A stretch of DNA of 64,000 bases from RBG-16-57-11 sp964503145. Lineage in GTDB: Bacteria > Chloroflexota > Anaerolineae > Anaerolineales > UBA4823. Below, piece after piece: positions 43,465 through 52,035 of the stretch. The stretch spans positions 1 to 64,000 of the forward strand of contig CAZCYV010000008.1 in assembly GCA_964503145.1 (NCBI GenBank). The letters run 5' to 3'. Within the stretch, counting starts at the first letter, position 1. Every line of letters starts with the position of its first letter. Below the pieces are notes generated by a model, which searched no databases, was not told where the DNA came from, and saw nothing but the letters and a program-made list of their open reading frames with translations. Made by a program: the position numbers and the translations under genes.

Positions 43465-44775
43465 TTAAGGCCGCGCCGAGGGTGTTGGCGTGAGCAAAGG
43501 TGTGACACCCGGAACCCCGGTCGCCGGAGGCGTTTCGCCGGGAAGCGAGGTTGGAGCCAGCTCAATCGTCACTTCTACACTCTCGGGCAGGGTGGTTTGT
43601 ACGCGCACTTCTTCCGGTTTTAAGTCAACCACCACCTGGCGCTGATAAACCCCTTCGGGCAAATCGGTCAGATCGACAATTGCGCGGAAGTTCGCGGGCG
43701 TCAACTGATCCAGTATGTTCAGAGGTCCTGAGACGATCACATCCACAGTGGCGGGAGAGATATCCACCTGCAATCCCGGCGACAGACCAACCGCCTCGAC
43801 TGGGACGGTAAGGGTCAGGCTGCCCTCGATCGCCGCGACACCCACCTGTACCAGCACGCTCGGTTCTCGCACCAGGGTGACGTTTCTGGGCAGGTTCAAC
43901 CCGATAGAGATCTCCACATCATCACTCAGGCCCGTCAGGTCCACCGGCAGCGTCTCGACAAAACCCGGGATCTGGTCAATGAGATCCGGGTCATCCGAGA
44001 ACAGCGTCACGGTGGGAGGGGAGACCGAAATGCTGGTCAAGCGGTAACCATCGGCGACCTGACCCTTAGTGACCACCTTGACTGCAACGTTTTTGAATCC
44101 GCCCAAGAGGCGAATGGGCAAGTTTACAGCAACCTCGCTGGGCATAACTTCTACATTCGTCACCGGCGACCCATTTTCATCCAGCAGTTCAACCCGATAT
44201 CTTTGGTTGATCGGCTCGGTAGCTCCGCTGATATTCAGAGAGACCCGCGCCGTAGCGACACGATCGACCTGCGACTCCGGACCAGAAATCGACACCTGCT
44301 CGGGTTCAATGGTCAGATCTCCTCGCTGGTAGCCGAAAGGCAAGCTGCCAACAACAAGCGGCTCTACCCTGATTGTGCGTTGGAGCAACGGTTCAAGGAT
44401 CAGAAAGATATGCTCCGGATCGATTTGTACATGCCGCACGGGACTGGCGTTTACGCTGCTTTTGACTTCGACTTCATGTTCGCCTGCCCCCAGGCCCGAA
44501 AGATCAATCCAGGCTTTCATCAAGGTCGGATCACTGTTCAGCTTGTTCCAGATCGAACGCGGCGCTTCCAGGGTCAGGCGGGCCTGGCGAGGGATTTCAT
44601 TCACCAGCAGCAAATTTGGATCCTGGCCGATGATTTGAATATCGAGCGGGCGCGAAGTGTGCTGCTCATTAGGGTCCGCAGTAACTACTGCCGATACCCA
44701 GACCACCAGGGCCAGGATGAAAGCCAGCAACAGCGCGCCCAGGTTGTTCGTCAGCCAGACAAGCAGCGAACGCAT
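43465..44775 (-). CDS. cdaR: YbbR-domain protein, CdaA regulator
   Basis: A 436-residue protein anchored by one N-terminal helix (about 8-32: LTNNLGALLLAFILALVVWV), followed by four or more repeated YbbR beta domains outside the membrane (e.g. PLVVGSLPFGYQRGDL, LPDLSDLPEG-like repeats) and a Pro/Thr end. It begins at the stop of cdaA (overlap at 44775), the conserved cdaA-cdaR pair. In other bacteria CdaR modulates the diadenylate cyclase. The symbol follows that pairing. Confidence 0.88.
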   Translation of the reverse strand: MRSLLVWLTNNLGALLLAFILALVVWVSAVVTADPNEQHTSRPLDIQIIGQDPNLLLVNEIPRQARLTLEAPRSIWNKLNSDPTLMKAWIDLSGLGAGEHEVEVKSSVNASPVRHVQIDPEHIFLILEPLLQRTIRVEPLVVGSLPFGYQRGDLTIEPEQVSISGPESQVDRVATARVSLNISGATEPINQRYRVELLDENGSPVTNVEVMPSEVAVNLPIRLLGGFKNVAVKVVTKGQVADGYRLTSISVSPPTVTLFSDDPDLIDQIPGFVETLPVDLTGLSDDVEISIGLNLPRNVTLVREPSVLVQVGVAAIEGSLTLTVPVEAVGLSPGLQVDISPATVDVIVSGPLNILDQLTPANFRAIVDLTDLPEGVYQRQVVVDLKPEEVRVQTTLPESVEVTIELAPTSLPGETPPATGVPGVTPLLTPTPSARP

Positions 44776-45656
44776 CAGTACTCCTCTGGGCTCTCACCCC
44801 GACCGCCGGCCAGGTAATAGCTGATCGAATGCAAGACGCCCATCCGGCGCGGAGGCTTGAAGAAGGCGCGCAGGATGTTTTCCAGGCGGTCAGCATCCAG
44901 CCGGCGGATCATCCTGCCGCCCTGCACGACGGAAATCGCCCCGGTTTCCTCGGAAACGACCACCGCCACCGCGTCGCTGACCTCCGAAATCCCCAGCGCG
45001 GCCCGATGGCGCAAACCCATCTGGCGATCTGGCGAGTGCGCCAGAACGCCGCTGGAAGACAGGGGCATCACGCAAGCCGCCGCTGCCAGCTTCCTTCCAG
45101 AGATCACCACTGCGCCATCATGCAGCGGCGTGTTGGGATAAAAAACCTGCATCAGCAACTGCGCGCTCACCCGCGCGTCCATTTTCACCCCGGTGCGGAT
45201 GTATTCCTCCAGGCTATCGCGGCGTTGCAGCACGATCAACGCGCCATGCTGTCGCTCTGAGAGACGTATGGCGGCGGTGACAACGCTGCCAATGGTGTCC
45301 TGCATCTGCGCCGCCGTGCGTTCATCGGGCTGGCTCACGCCAGCGCGCCCCAGGCGTTCCAGGGCATGACGGATTTCCGGCGCGAAAATGACCGGGATGG
45401 AAAACAGCAGCGCCGGCAACGTGGTACGCACTAACCAGGAAAACGCCGGCAGCACTTCCAGCGTCGTCAGGATGCCGACCAGGGCGATCAGCAACAGAAC
45501 TCCCCTCAACAACATGAAAGCCTGAGTGCCGCGCAAGAACTGCAAGATGCCGAAGAACACCGCGGTGACCAGCAAGATATCCACCACGCTCAGCCAGTTC
45601 AGGCGCTGGAAGATAAAGACCAGATTGGCAATCAGGTTGTTGATGAACTCCGACAC
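44775..45656 (-). CDS. cdaA: Diadenylate cyclase CdaA
   Basis: A 293-residue membrane enzyme that makes c-di-AMP from two ATP. Three helices at the N-terminus (about 8-95) and a DAC domain with the catalytic DGA (PLHDGAVVISGRKLAAA) and RHR (GLRHRAALGISE) motifs. Start GTG at 45656; the ribosome site is weak. In many bacteria the third gene is glmM; here it is der, with coaE upstream. c-di-AMP usually controls potassium and osmotic balance. Confidence 0.94.
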   Translation of the reverse strand: MSEFINNLIANLVFIFQRLNWLSVVDILLVTAVFFGILQFLRGTQAFMLLRGVLLLIALVGILTTLEVLPAFSWLVRTTLPALLFSIPVIFAPEIRHALERLGRAGVSQPDERTAAQMQDTIGSVVTAAIRLSERQHGALIVLQRRDSLEEYIRTGVKMDARVSAQLLMQVFYPNTPLHDGAVVISGRKLAAAACVMPLSSSGVLAHSPDRQMGLRHRAALGISEVSDAVAVVVSEETGAISVVQGGRMIRRLDADRLENILRAFFKPPRRMGVLHSISYYLAGGRGESPEEY

Positions 45657-45680
45657 AGGTAACTGCTCTTCAACTTTCTA

Positions 45681-46814
45681 TCAGACAGGCCTCAACACTC
45701 TGTCCTGGCGTAATTGCTTGAAAAACATCACCGAACCCGGCGGCATGGACTCCATTGCGGCCTCTTCCCAGGCGCGCACGCCAAGGCTCTGGATCGTACG
45801 CCGCTGATATCCTAGCGACTGCAAATCGGCTTCATAGGTGAGATATTCGAGCGGCAGGAACAAGAGGGAGGCTTCGCATTGCAGCTCGCGTGAAACGCGC
45901 TCGACCTCTTCCAACAATTTGCTCAGCGCGCCGATAAAATCCAGGCTACGATCGATGAAGACATCATCGGTTCGGGCAACCAGGTTCTCGACCTTCCAGC
46001 CCACCATCCCCAATGGGCGACCATTAATGCGCAAGAGCAAGAAAGCCTTCTCGCCAAATGCAGCCATGATATCATTGCGGGTGGGCTTGCGGCTGCCGCC
46101 GCTCAATTGGGTGATCAACACAGCGATGTCCTGGGCTTCACGCGGCCGGGCGCGATGGATGTACACTTCACCTGCCACAGGCTCCACTGCCTCGATGGGC
46201 TCGACTTCAGCCGATGGAAACAATCTGTTCCAGGCCAGCACCACCTGCGTCCAGGTGTTCTCAAAAGTCCCGTCGTTGCGAATCACGACATTGGCGACGT
46301 TGATTTTTTCCTCTTGCGGCGGCTGCGCCTGGATCCTCTGCAGGGCAGCCGCTTCGGTCATGCCGCGCTTCTGCACCAGGCGGGCAATTTGCTGCTCTTG
46401 CGGCGCGTAAGTCACCCAAAGCGAATCGCATTTCTCCGCCAACCCGGCCTCGATCAGCTTGATCGCTTCGACCACCACCACATCTTGCTGGGAGCGGCGG
46501 ATTAAGATATCTAGCGCCTGCCCCACAAAAGGATGCACAATCTTTTCGAGGCTTTCCAGGGCATCCGGATTGGAGAACACCAATCGCCCCAGTTTCGCCC
46601 GGTCGATCTGCTGGTCTGGAGCCAAGATCCATTTTCCAAAGAGATCGACCACCGGCTGATAGGCCGGCGCTCCTTTGGCGATGGCGCGATTCGCCAGGGC
46701 GTCGGCGTCGATGCCATACGCGCCCAGGTGCTCCAGCATCTTGCGCACCACGCTCTTACCCGTGCCGATGTTGCCAGTCAGGCCGATGACAAATTTGCCA
46801 GACCAGGCGCCCAT
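45681..46814 (-). CDS. coaE: Dephospho-CoA kinase fused to a GNAT-like domain
   Basis: A 377-residue protein of which residues 1-200 are dephospho-CoA kinase, last step of CoA synthesis: P-loop GLTGNIGTGKS (11-21), YGIDADALANRA, VHPFV and the lid VQKRGMTEAAALQRI. Residues about 215-377 are an added domain resembling a GNAT N-acetyltransferase (IHRARPREAQDIAVLITQ at the start; FLPLEYLTYEADLQSLGYQR near its end). Standard CoaE stops near 200 residues. The frame is continuous. The extra domain might use the CoA made, or regulate the kinase. Ribosome site GGAGG is strong. Confidence 0.9.
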   Translation of the reverse strand: MGAWSGKFVIGLTGNIGTGKSVVRKMLEHLGAYGIDADALANRAIAKGAPAYQPVVDLFGKWILAPDQQIDRAKLGRLVFSNPDALESLEKIVHPFVGQALDILIRRSQQDVVVVEAIKLIEAGLAEKCDSLWVTYAPQEQQIARLVQKRGMTEAAALQRIQAQPPQEEKINVANVVIRNDGTFENTWTQVVLAWNRLFPSAEVEPIEAVEPVAGEVYIHRARPREAQDIAVLITQLSGGSRKPTRNDIMAAFGEKAFLLLRINGRPLGMVGWKVENLVARTDDVFIDRSLDFIGALSKLLEEVERVSRELQCEASLLFLPLEYLTYEADLQSLGYQRRTIQSLGVRAWEEAAMESMPPGSVMFFKQLRQDRVLRPV

Positions 46815-46854
46815 GACTCCTCCACATCAATCATTGTAACAGGTTTTCGAGCAC

Positions 46855-46883
46855 ATTGTATTCTGGGGAGCGCAGAATGTCAA
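46855..46883 (-). promoter_or_regulatory. Promoter of coaE-cdaA-cdaR-der operon
   Basis: Minus strand perfect TTGACA (46883-46878), 17-nt spacer, TACAAT (46860-46855), about 40 nt before the coaE ATG. It is among the best promoters in the window. Confidence 0.8.
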
Positions 46884-46938
46884 AGGGTGGGCAGCGCGCT
46901 GGGGTAGTCCCCCCTGCAGGCGTTTATGAGCGGCTCTG

Positions 46939-48732
46939 TCAGGGCGCAGTCTGGTTCAAGAAAGCCCCCCAGAATTCTTTGAAATACACGAAAGGCGCCG
47001 AGTCGCCGGGGTGAGGCGGGTTGGTTGCGTCCCACTGGAACGCAAAAGACGCTACCACATCGTTCGCATCCAGGGAGGAGTTATCATGAAACGACACTCC
47101 CTGGCACAGGGCGCAGGTCCAGGTCTGCAAATCGCCCTCAGGCTGACAAGAGGTCGCCAGGGCAGGCTCGACGGCTGCGCTGCCAGGCGCGTAACGGTAA
47201 AGCGCTTGCGCAAGCTGACTGCAAGCGCGCAGGGAGGCGATCTCTTGCGCGGCGCCGCAATAGAGCGAACGAGGTTCATCTTCTTGCATCCAGGTGAAAG
47301 AGGTTTCACCATCAATCGACAGCACAGAGAAATCCTCCAGGCTCAACGGGCTAGCGTGTCCGCCGCGCACCCTGGACGCATAAGCCACCGCCAGGCTGTC
47401 CGCCTGGATCCAGCCGCCGTGCGCCAACGGGACCATTGGCGCGTGCTGACGCAAGGCCGTGTTGACCGCGGCATAGGCCGCGCGGCGCGCTTGCGGGTCG
47501 ACCTGAGATCGAGCCTGCTGGATCAGTTCAACCAGGTCCGCAAAAGGATCGCCAAATTGCAAAGTCGCCTTCAGACCAAAGTGCGTATCCAGGAAATTTT
47601 CAGGGTCTGGGTAATCCGCTCCCCAACCCAAGAGGTAAAGGCCGGGCAGCGCTCCAGCGTCCACTTGTGCCAGAAATTCAGATTCATCCATCGAACGCAA
47701 GCGCAGGCTGACGCCCAAATTTTCCCGCAGTTGCGCGCGCAAGGCTGCAGCCACTCTGCCGGGTTGCGGCAGATAGCCGCGCACGACATCGCGGTAGGCT
47801 AGCTCGGCGACAAAGCCGCCAGGATAGCCTGCTTGCTCCAGCAACTGGCGCGCCTGAAGCGGGTCGAAGTCGTACCAGGCTTCGCCCTCGCAAGCGTCAG
47901 GGATGGCGCAAGGGGTGAAATATTCAGCCACCTGGAAACCTGCGGGCAGGCTCTCTGCCACCAGCGCAGCGCGATCGACGCCCATGGCGAGCGCCTGGCG
48001 TACCTTGGGGTCGTCGAACGGCGGGTGAGTGTTGTTCATCCCTAAATAAAGCACGCTGAGCGGCGCTCGCGGCACCAACGTCAACGCCGGGTCGGATTGA
48101 ACCGCCGAGTAATCTAAGCCGGCGACGTTGTCGATGCCTTGAACTGTGCCCGCCTGAAGTTCCACCAGGCGCTGTCCCGAGTCCAGGCTCCAGCGAAAGA
48201 TCAACGTAGGGATCATCGGCCTGTCGGGCTGGAAGTAATTTTCAAAGGCCCGAAACACCAGCGTCTGGCCCGGCTGCCACTCAGCCAATTGATAGGGGCC
48301 GCTGCCGGGAGGATTGGAAAGAGGAGGCCGGGTAGGGTCGAGGTCGCTGATGGATTCCAGCCATTCACGGGGATAGATTGCAAAAGCCGGGAAGGCGATC
48401 TTGCTCAGGAAAGCAGAATCAGGGGCGCAGAGGGTAAATTGAACTGTATATGGATCGAGTGCTCGAATGGATCGGATCTGGCCGCCGTAGCTGCAATCTG
48501 CGGCGCTGACCTCCAGAGGGAGAAAGACTTCCGTCGGTTCGGGGGTGAACTCAGACGCCGGGGTTGGGTCAGACTCTGCCAAAGCAGGCCGGGCCGTCTC
48601 CTGCGCCTGTGCAGCGCCGGGCGAGGGCCGAGCCTGCCGATTCCCGCCGCCCCAAAATGAGGTGCAGCCAGCAGCCAGAATGCAACCAAGCAGCGCCAGC
48701 GCTGCCCATTTCACCGTATCCAGACGCAACAT
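46939..48732 (-). CDS. Peptide-type ABC substrate-binding lipoprotein, apparently circularly permuted
   Basis: A 597-residue lipoprotein (signal, lipobox LAAGC, Cys23) of the SBP family 5 (DppA/OppA). The order of parts is unusual. Residues from about 86 (SIRALDPYTVQFTLCAPDSA) to about 470 match the middle and end of the family (GSGPYQLAEWQPGQ; KVRQALAMGVDR; GLYLLGWGADYPDPENFL). The segment normally at the N-terminus comes last, residues 475-597 (bases 47310-46939): FTWMQEDEPRSL, LYRYAPGSAAVEPALATS, TWTCALCQGVSFHDNSS and EFWGAFL. The neighbour at 53192 has the normal order. It is the final gene of the peptide ABC operon, 3 nt after dppF. Confidence 0.85.
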   Translation of the reverse strand: MLRLDTVKWAALALLGCILAAGCTSFWGGGNRQARPSPGAAQAQETARPALAESDPTPASEFTPEPTEVFLPLEVSAADCSYGGQIRSIRALDPYTVQFTLCAPDSAFLSKIAFPAFAIYPREWLESISDLDPTRPPLSNPPGSGPYQLAEWQPGQTLVFRAFENYFQPDRPMIPTLIFRWSLDSGQRLVELQAGTVQGIDNVAGLDYSAVQSDPALTLVPRAPLSVLYLGMNNTHPPFDDPKVRQALAMGVDRAALVAESLPAGFQVAEYFTPCAIPDACEGEAWYDFDPLQARQLLEQAGYPGGFVAELAYRDVVRGYLPQPGRVAAALRAQLRENLGVSLRLRSMDESEFLAQVDAGALPGLYLLGWGADYPDPENFLDTHFGLKATLQFGDPFADLVELIQQARSQVDPQARRAAYAAVNTALRQHAPMVPLAHGGWIQADSLAVAYASRVRGGHASPLSLEDFSVLSIDGETSFTWMQEDEPRSLYCGAAQEIASLRACSQLAQALYRYAPGSAAVEPALATSCQPEGDLQTWTCALCQGVSFHDNSSLDANDVVASFAFQWDATNPPHPGDSAPFVYFKEFWGAFLNQTAP

Positions 48733-48735
48733 CGG

Positions 48736-49764
48736 CTACGAAGCGGACGGCAAGAATTGTTCCGCGAAATGGCAGGCCACCCAATGCCTGGGCTTGATCT
48801 CCCGATATTCCGGATCATCTCGGAAACAAATTTCCTGAGCAATCGGACAACGGGTGTTGAAGTTGCAGCCCACCGGCGGGTTTGCCGGGCTGGGAATGTC
48901 GCCTTGCAGGATCACCCGCCGCCGCGACTTGGCCACATCGGGGTCTGGCACCGGCACAGCAGACATCAGCGCCTGAGTATAGGGATGCAGGGTACAGGTG
49001 TAGATCTCATCTCGATCCGCCAGCTCGACGATCTTGCCCAGGTACATCACGGCCATACGATCGCTGATATGGCGCACCATGGACAGGTCGTGGGCGATGA
49101 ACAAATAAGTCAGGCCGAGCTGATCCTGCAATTCTTCCAACAAATTGACCACTTGTGCCTGGATGGAAACATCCAGCGAGGAAATCGGCTCGTCGCACAC
49201 GATCAGCGCCGGGTTGACCGCCAGGGCGCGCGCAATCCCGATACGCTGACGCTGACCGCCGGAGAACTCGTGCGGGTAGCGGTTAACGAAGTCGGGGTTC
49301 AGCCCAACCATGCGCAGCAACTCCTGGACGCGTTCGCGCCTTTGCTTGCCCGTTTCGATACCGTGCACCTCGAGCGGCGCCGAAATGATCGAGCCGACGG
49401 TCATGCGCGGGTTAAGCGAAGCATAGGGGTCCTGGAAGATCATCTGCATGCGCGCCCGGGTGCGGCGTAAGTCGCTCTCGCGCATCGTGGTGATGTCTTT
49501 GTCTTCGAAAATGATCTGTCCGGCGGTTGGCTCATACAGGCGCAAGATGGTGCGGCCGACGGTGGTTTTACCGCAGCCGGTCTCCCCCACCAGTCCTAAA
49601 GTCTCGCCTTCATAGATATCGAAGCTGACATCATCCACGGCCTTCACATTGCCGACGTGTCGCTGGATCACAATGCCGCGATGAATCGGGAAGTATTTCT
49701 TAAGATGCCGAACCTGCATCAGGGGCTTTTTCTCGGTCGTGGGGGGTCTTTGCTCAGTGTTCAT
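48736..49764 (-). CDS. Peptide ABC transporter ATP-binding protein (DppF/OppF type)
   Basis: A 342-residue ATPase of a peptide/nickel-type importer. Walker A is GETGCGKTTVGRTILRL, the signature FSGGQRQRIGIARALAVNP, Walker B LIVCDEPISSLDVS, H-loop FIAHDLSMV, and the oligopeptide C-terminal segment with CPIAQEICF (Cys cluster region). It begins KYFPIHRGIV, typical of OppF/DppF. Its ATG overlaps the dppD TGA by 4 nt (ATGA). Confidence 0.95.
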   Translation of the reverse strand: MNTEQRPPTTEKKPLMQVRHLKKYFPIHRGIVIQRHVGNVKAVDDVSFDIYEGETLGLVGETGCGKTTVGRTILRLYEPTAGQIIFEDKDITTMRESDLRRTRARMQMIFQDPYASLNPRMTVGSIISAPLEVHGIETGKQRRERVQELLRMVGLNPDFVNRYPHEFSGGQRQRIGIARALAVNPALIVCDEPISSLDVSIQAQVVNLLEELQDQLGLTYLFIAHDLSMVRHISDRMAVMYLGKIVELADRDEIYTCTLHPYTQALMSAVPVPDPDVAKSRRRVILQGDIPSPANPPVGCNFNTRCPIAQEICFRDDPEYREIKPRHWVACHFAEQFLPSAS

Positions 49765-50756
49765 CGAGAGGTCCTCCCAGCGATCTCCTCCCAGCGCCAG
49801 CAGGCCACCTGGTGATCCAGCCCATCCGCCTGCATGAGCGGAGGATTTTCCTCACGGCACTGATCGACGCGATAAATGCAGCGGGCGAAGAAGGGGCAAC
49901 CCTTTGGCAAGGCGATCAAATCTGGAGGCAGCCCTGGGATCGAGACCAGCTTGGTGCCGGGGGCTTCATCCAGGCGGGGCAGGGAGCCTAACAGGCCCAA
50001 TGTATAGGGATGGCGGGTGCGCTTGTAGATATCCCGCACATCGCCGCGCTCGACAATATAACCAGCGTACATCACATTGATGGTCTGCGCAAGCTCAGCC
50101 ACAACGCCCAGGTCATGCGTGATCCACATCACGGCCATGCCCAATTCTTCCTGCAGATGTTTGACCAGTTCGACGATCTGCGCCTGGATCGTCACATCCA
50201 GCGCGGTGGTCGGTTCGTCGGCGATGAGCAGCTTAGGCTCACAGGAGAGCGCCATGGCGATCATGGCGCGCTGGCGCATGCCGCCGGAAAACTGGTGCGG
50301 ATAGTTATCCAGGCGCTGCTTTGCGCCGGGGATGCCCACCATGTTGAGCAACTCAGCCGCGCGCTCGCGCGCCTGGGCCGTATCCATCTGCTTGTGCAGC
50401 ACCAGCGCCTCGACAATCTGGAATCCTACGGTGTAAACCGGGTTGAGCGAGGTCATTGGGTCCTGGAAGACCATGGCGATATCGCGGCCGCGCACCTGGC
50501 GCATCTCTGCATCGCTCAGTTTGAGCAAATCGCGGCCTTCGAACCAGACTTCGCCAGCGGCGATCTCACCCGGCGGGCAGGGGATCAGGCGCATAATCGA
50601 CAGGGCATGCACGCTCTTGCCGCAACCGCTTTCGCCCACCACTCCCAGCACCTCGCCAGCTTTGAGACTATAGGAGATACCGTTGACGGCGTGCACGGTC
50701 CCATCTTCGGTGTGAAATCTCGTGGTTAGATTTTTGATCTGCAGCAATGTTTCCAT
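49761..50756 (-). CDS. Peptide ABC transporter ATP-binding protein (DppD/OppD type)
   Basis: About 331 residues from the ATG at 50756 (METLLQIKNLTTRF); upstream in-frame sequence overlaps the permease gene end and is not coding. Walker A is GESGCGKSVHALSIMRL, signature FSGGMRQRAMIAMALSCEP, Walker B LLIADEPTTALDVT, H-loop WITHDLGVV and the C-terminal Cys-bearing motif CPFFARCIYRVDQC. It pairs with the next ATPase to power a heterodimer. Confidence 0.95.
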   Translation of the reverse strand: METLLQIKNLTTRFHTEDGTVHAVNGISYSLKAGEVLGVVGESGCGKSVHALSIMRLIPCPPGEIAAGEVWFEGRDLLKLSDAEMRQVRGRDIAMVFQDPMTSLNPVYTVGFQIVEALVLHKQMDTAQARERAAELLNMVGIPGAKQRLDNYPHQFSGGMRQRAMIAMALSCEPKLLIADEPTTALDVTIQAQIVELVKHLQEELGMAVMWITHDLGVVAELAQTINVMYAGYIVERGDVRDIYKRTRHPYTLGLLGSLPRLDEAPGTKLVSIPGLPPDLIALPKGCPFFARCIYRVDQCREENPPLMQADGLDHQVACWRWEEIAGRTSR

Positions 50757-50797
50757 ATAGTTCTCACGAAGGTGAATTACCCCGCGAACCGAGCATC

Positions 50798-52027
50798 CTA
50801 AACTCGCAGCTTGGGATCGAGAGCATCGCGCAGGCCATCGCCAAGCAGGTTGAAGCCCAGCACGCAAAGCATGATTGCCAGGCCAGGAAAGAGAACTGCC
50901 CACCAGGCGCCGCTGGTCAAGAATTTGTAGCTATCGCCCAGCATGGCGCCCCATTCAGGCTCAGGCGGGATGGCGCCCAACCCCAGGAATCCCAGCGCTG
51001 CGCCGTACAAGATCGCAGACGCCAGGCCCATCGTGCCTTGAACGATGATCGGGGAGAGGATGTTCGGGAAAACGTGGCGGAAGATGATCCGCCCATGGCC
51101 CTCGCCGACAGCCTGCGAAGCCAGAATGTATTCCTTCTGCGCCACAGAGAGCACCGCCGAGCGGGTGAGGCGGGCATAGACCGGGATGCCGACGATGCCG
51201 ATGGCGATCATGCCCTTCTCCAGGCCAGGGCCCAGGAAAGCAACGATGGCAATGGCCAAAAGGTAGCCGGGGAAGGACAAGATGATATCCATCGCCCGCA
51301 TGATGATATCCGAGAGCACTTTACCGCCCAGTTCAGCGCCGAGTATGGCGCCGATGAACAGTCCCAATACGCCACAAACCAGCCCAACCAGGGGAGCAAC
51401 CAGCAAGCCAGGGATGCCGCCGGCCAGCAATCCCAGCAGAGCGAACACTCCAACACGAGCCAGCTTACCAAGCGGAAGGTTGGGCAACAACGCGCTAGCC
51501 ACCCCCAGGGCGGCAAACAAGAAGATCTGAAAAGGTTGTATGGCGATCCACGCCGGCAACATGCCCAGGAACAGGCCAATCAGCCCCATCAGCAAGACTT
51601 GTTCCAGCGTGGTGATACCCATCCCCTCATAAAAGCCGGCGATCAGGCCCAAAAAGACCCCGATAACCAAAGAGATGGTCACCGCCACCAGGCCGACCCG
51701 CATCGAGTTCCAGCCGCCGTGCACCACGCGGCGGAAGATATCCCGGCCCAGTTTATCCGTTCCGAAGATGTGGACTTCCGGCTGGTCTTCGGTAGGAAAC
51801 AGGTTTGGAGCCATCAGCTTTTGCGAATAATCCAGGTCGGTCTTGGGGTTATAGTCCCAAAAATAGTGCGCCAGGGTCGAGGAAAGCACAAAAACGGCTA
51901 CGATGAGCAAGCCCAGCTGGGCGGTGCGGCTGGAGATCAGGCGGCGCCAGGCGTCTTTCCACAGAGAGCGGTGCTCCCGTACAGCAAAATCGACGACCTC
52001 TAAATCTTCAACGGTAATTTGCGCCAT
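50798..52027 (-). CDS. Peptide ABC permease (DppC type) with about 100-residue membrane insertion
   Basis: A 409-residue permease from ATG 52027 (ribosome site GAGGTGG). Normal DppC is near 300. The start (GTDKLGRDIFRRVVHGGWNS, residues 89-107) and the end (coupling EAA region QAVGEGHGRIIFRHVFPN, 305-322; LGFLGLGAIPPEPEWGAM) are standard. Between GLIAGFYEG (128-135) and SDIIMRAMDIILSFPGY (239-255), where the family has only a short turn, are about 100 extra hydrophobic residues, enough for three or four helices. The frame is unbroken and translationally close to dppB (its start lies just before the dppB stop region). Confidence 0.93.
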   Translation of the reverse strand: MAQITVEDLEVVDFAVREHRSLWKDAWRRLISSRTAQLGLLIVAVFVLSSTLAHYFWDYNPKTDLDYSQKLMAPNLFPTEDQPEVHIFGTDKLGRDIFRRVVHGGWNSMRVGLVAVTISLVIGVFLGLIAGFYEGMGITTLEQVLLMGLIGLFLGMLPAWIAIQPFQIFLFAALGVASALLPNLPLGKLARVGVFALLGLLAGGIPGLLVAPLVGLVCGVLGLFIGAILGAELGGKVLSDIIMRAMDIILSFPGYLLAIAIVAFLGPGLEKGMIAIGIVGIPVYARLTRSAVLSVAQKEYILASQAVGEGHGRIIFRHVFPNILSPIIVQGTMGLASAILYGAALGFLGLGAIPPEPEWGAMLGDSYKFLTSGAWWAVLFPGLAIMLCVLGFNLLGDGLRDALDPKLRV

Positions 52028-52035
52028 AGGCCACC

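Noticed and set aside
50747..52003. Open frame of 418 codons antisense to the DppC-type permease
   Set aside because: Product is very rich in Gln, Asp, Arg and His, the mirror of hydrophobic codons. It has no domain and lies wholly opposite a real permease.
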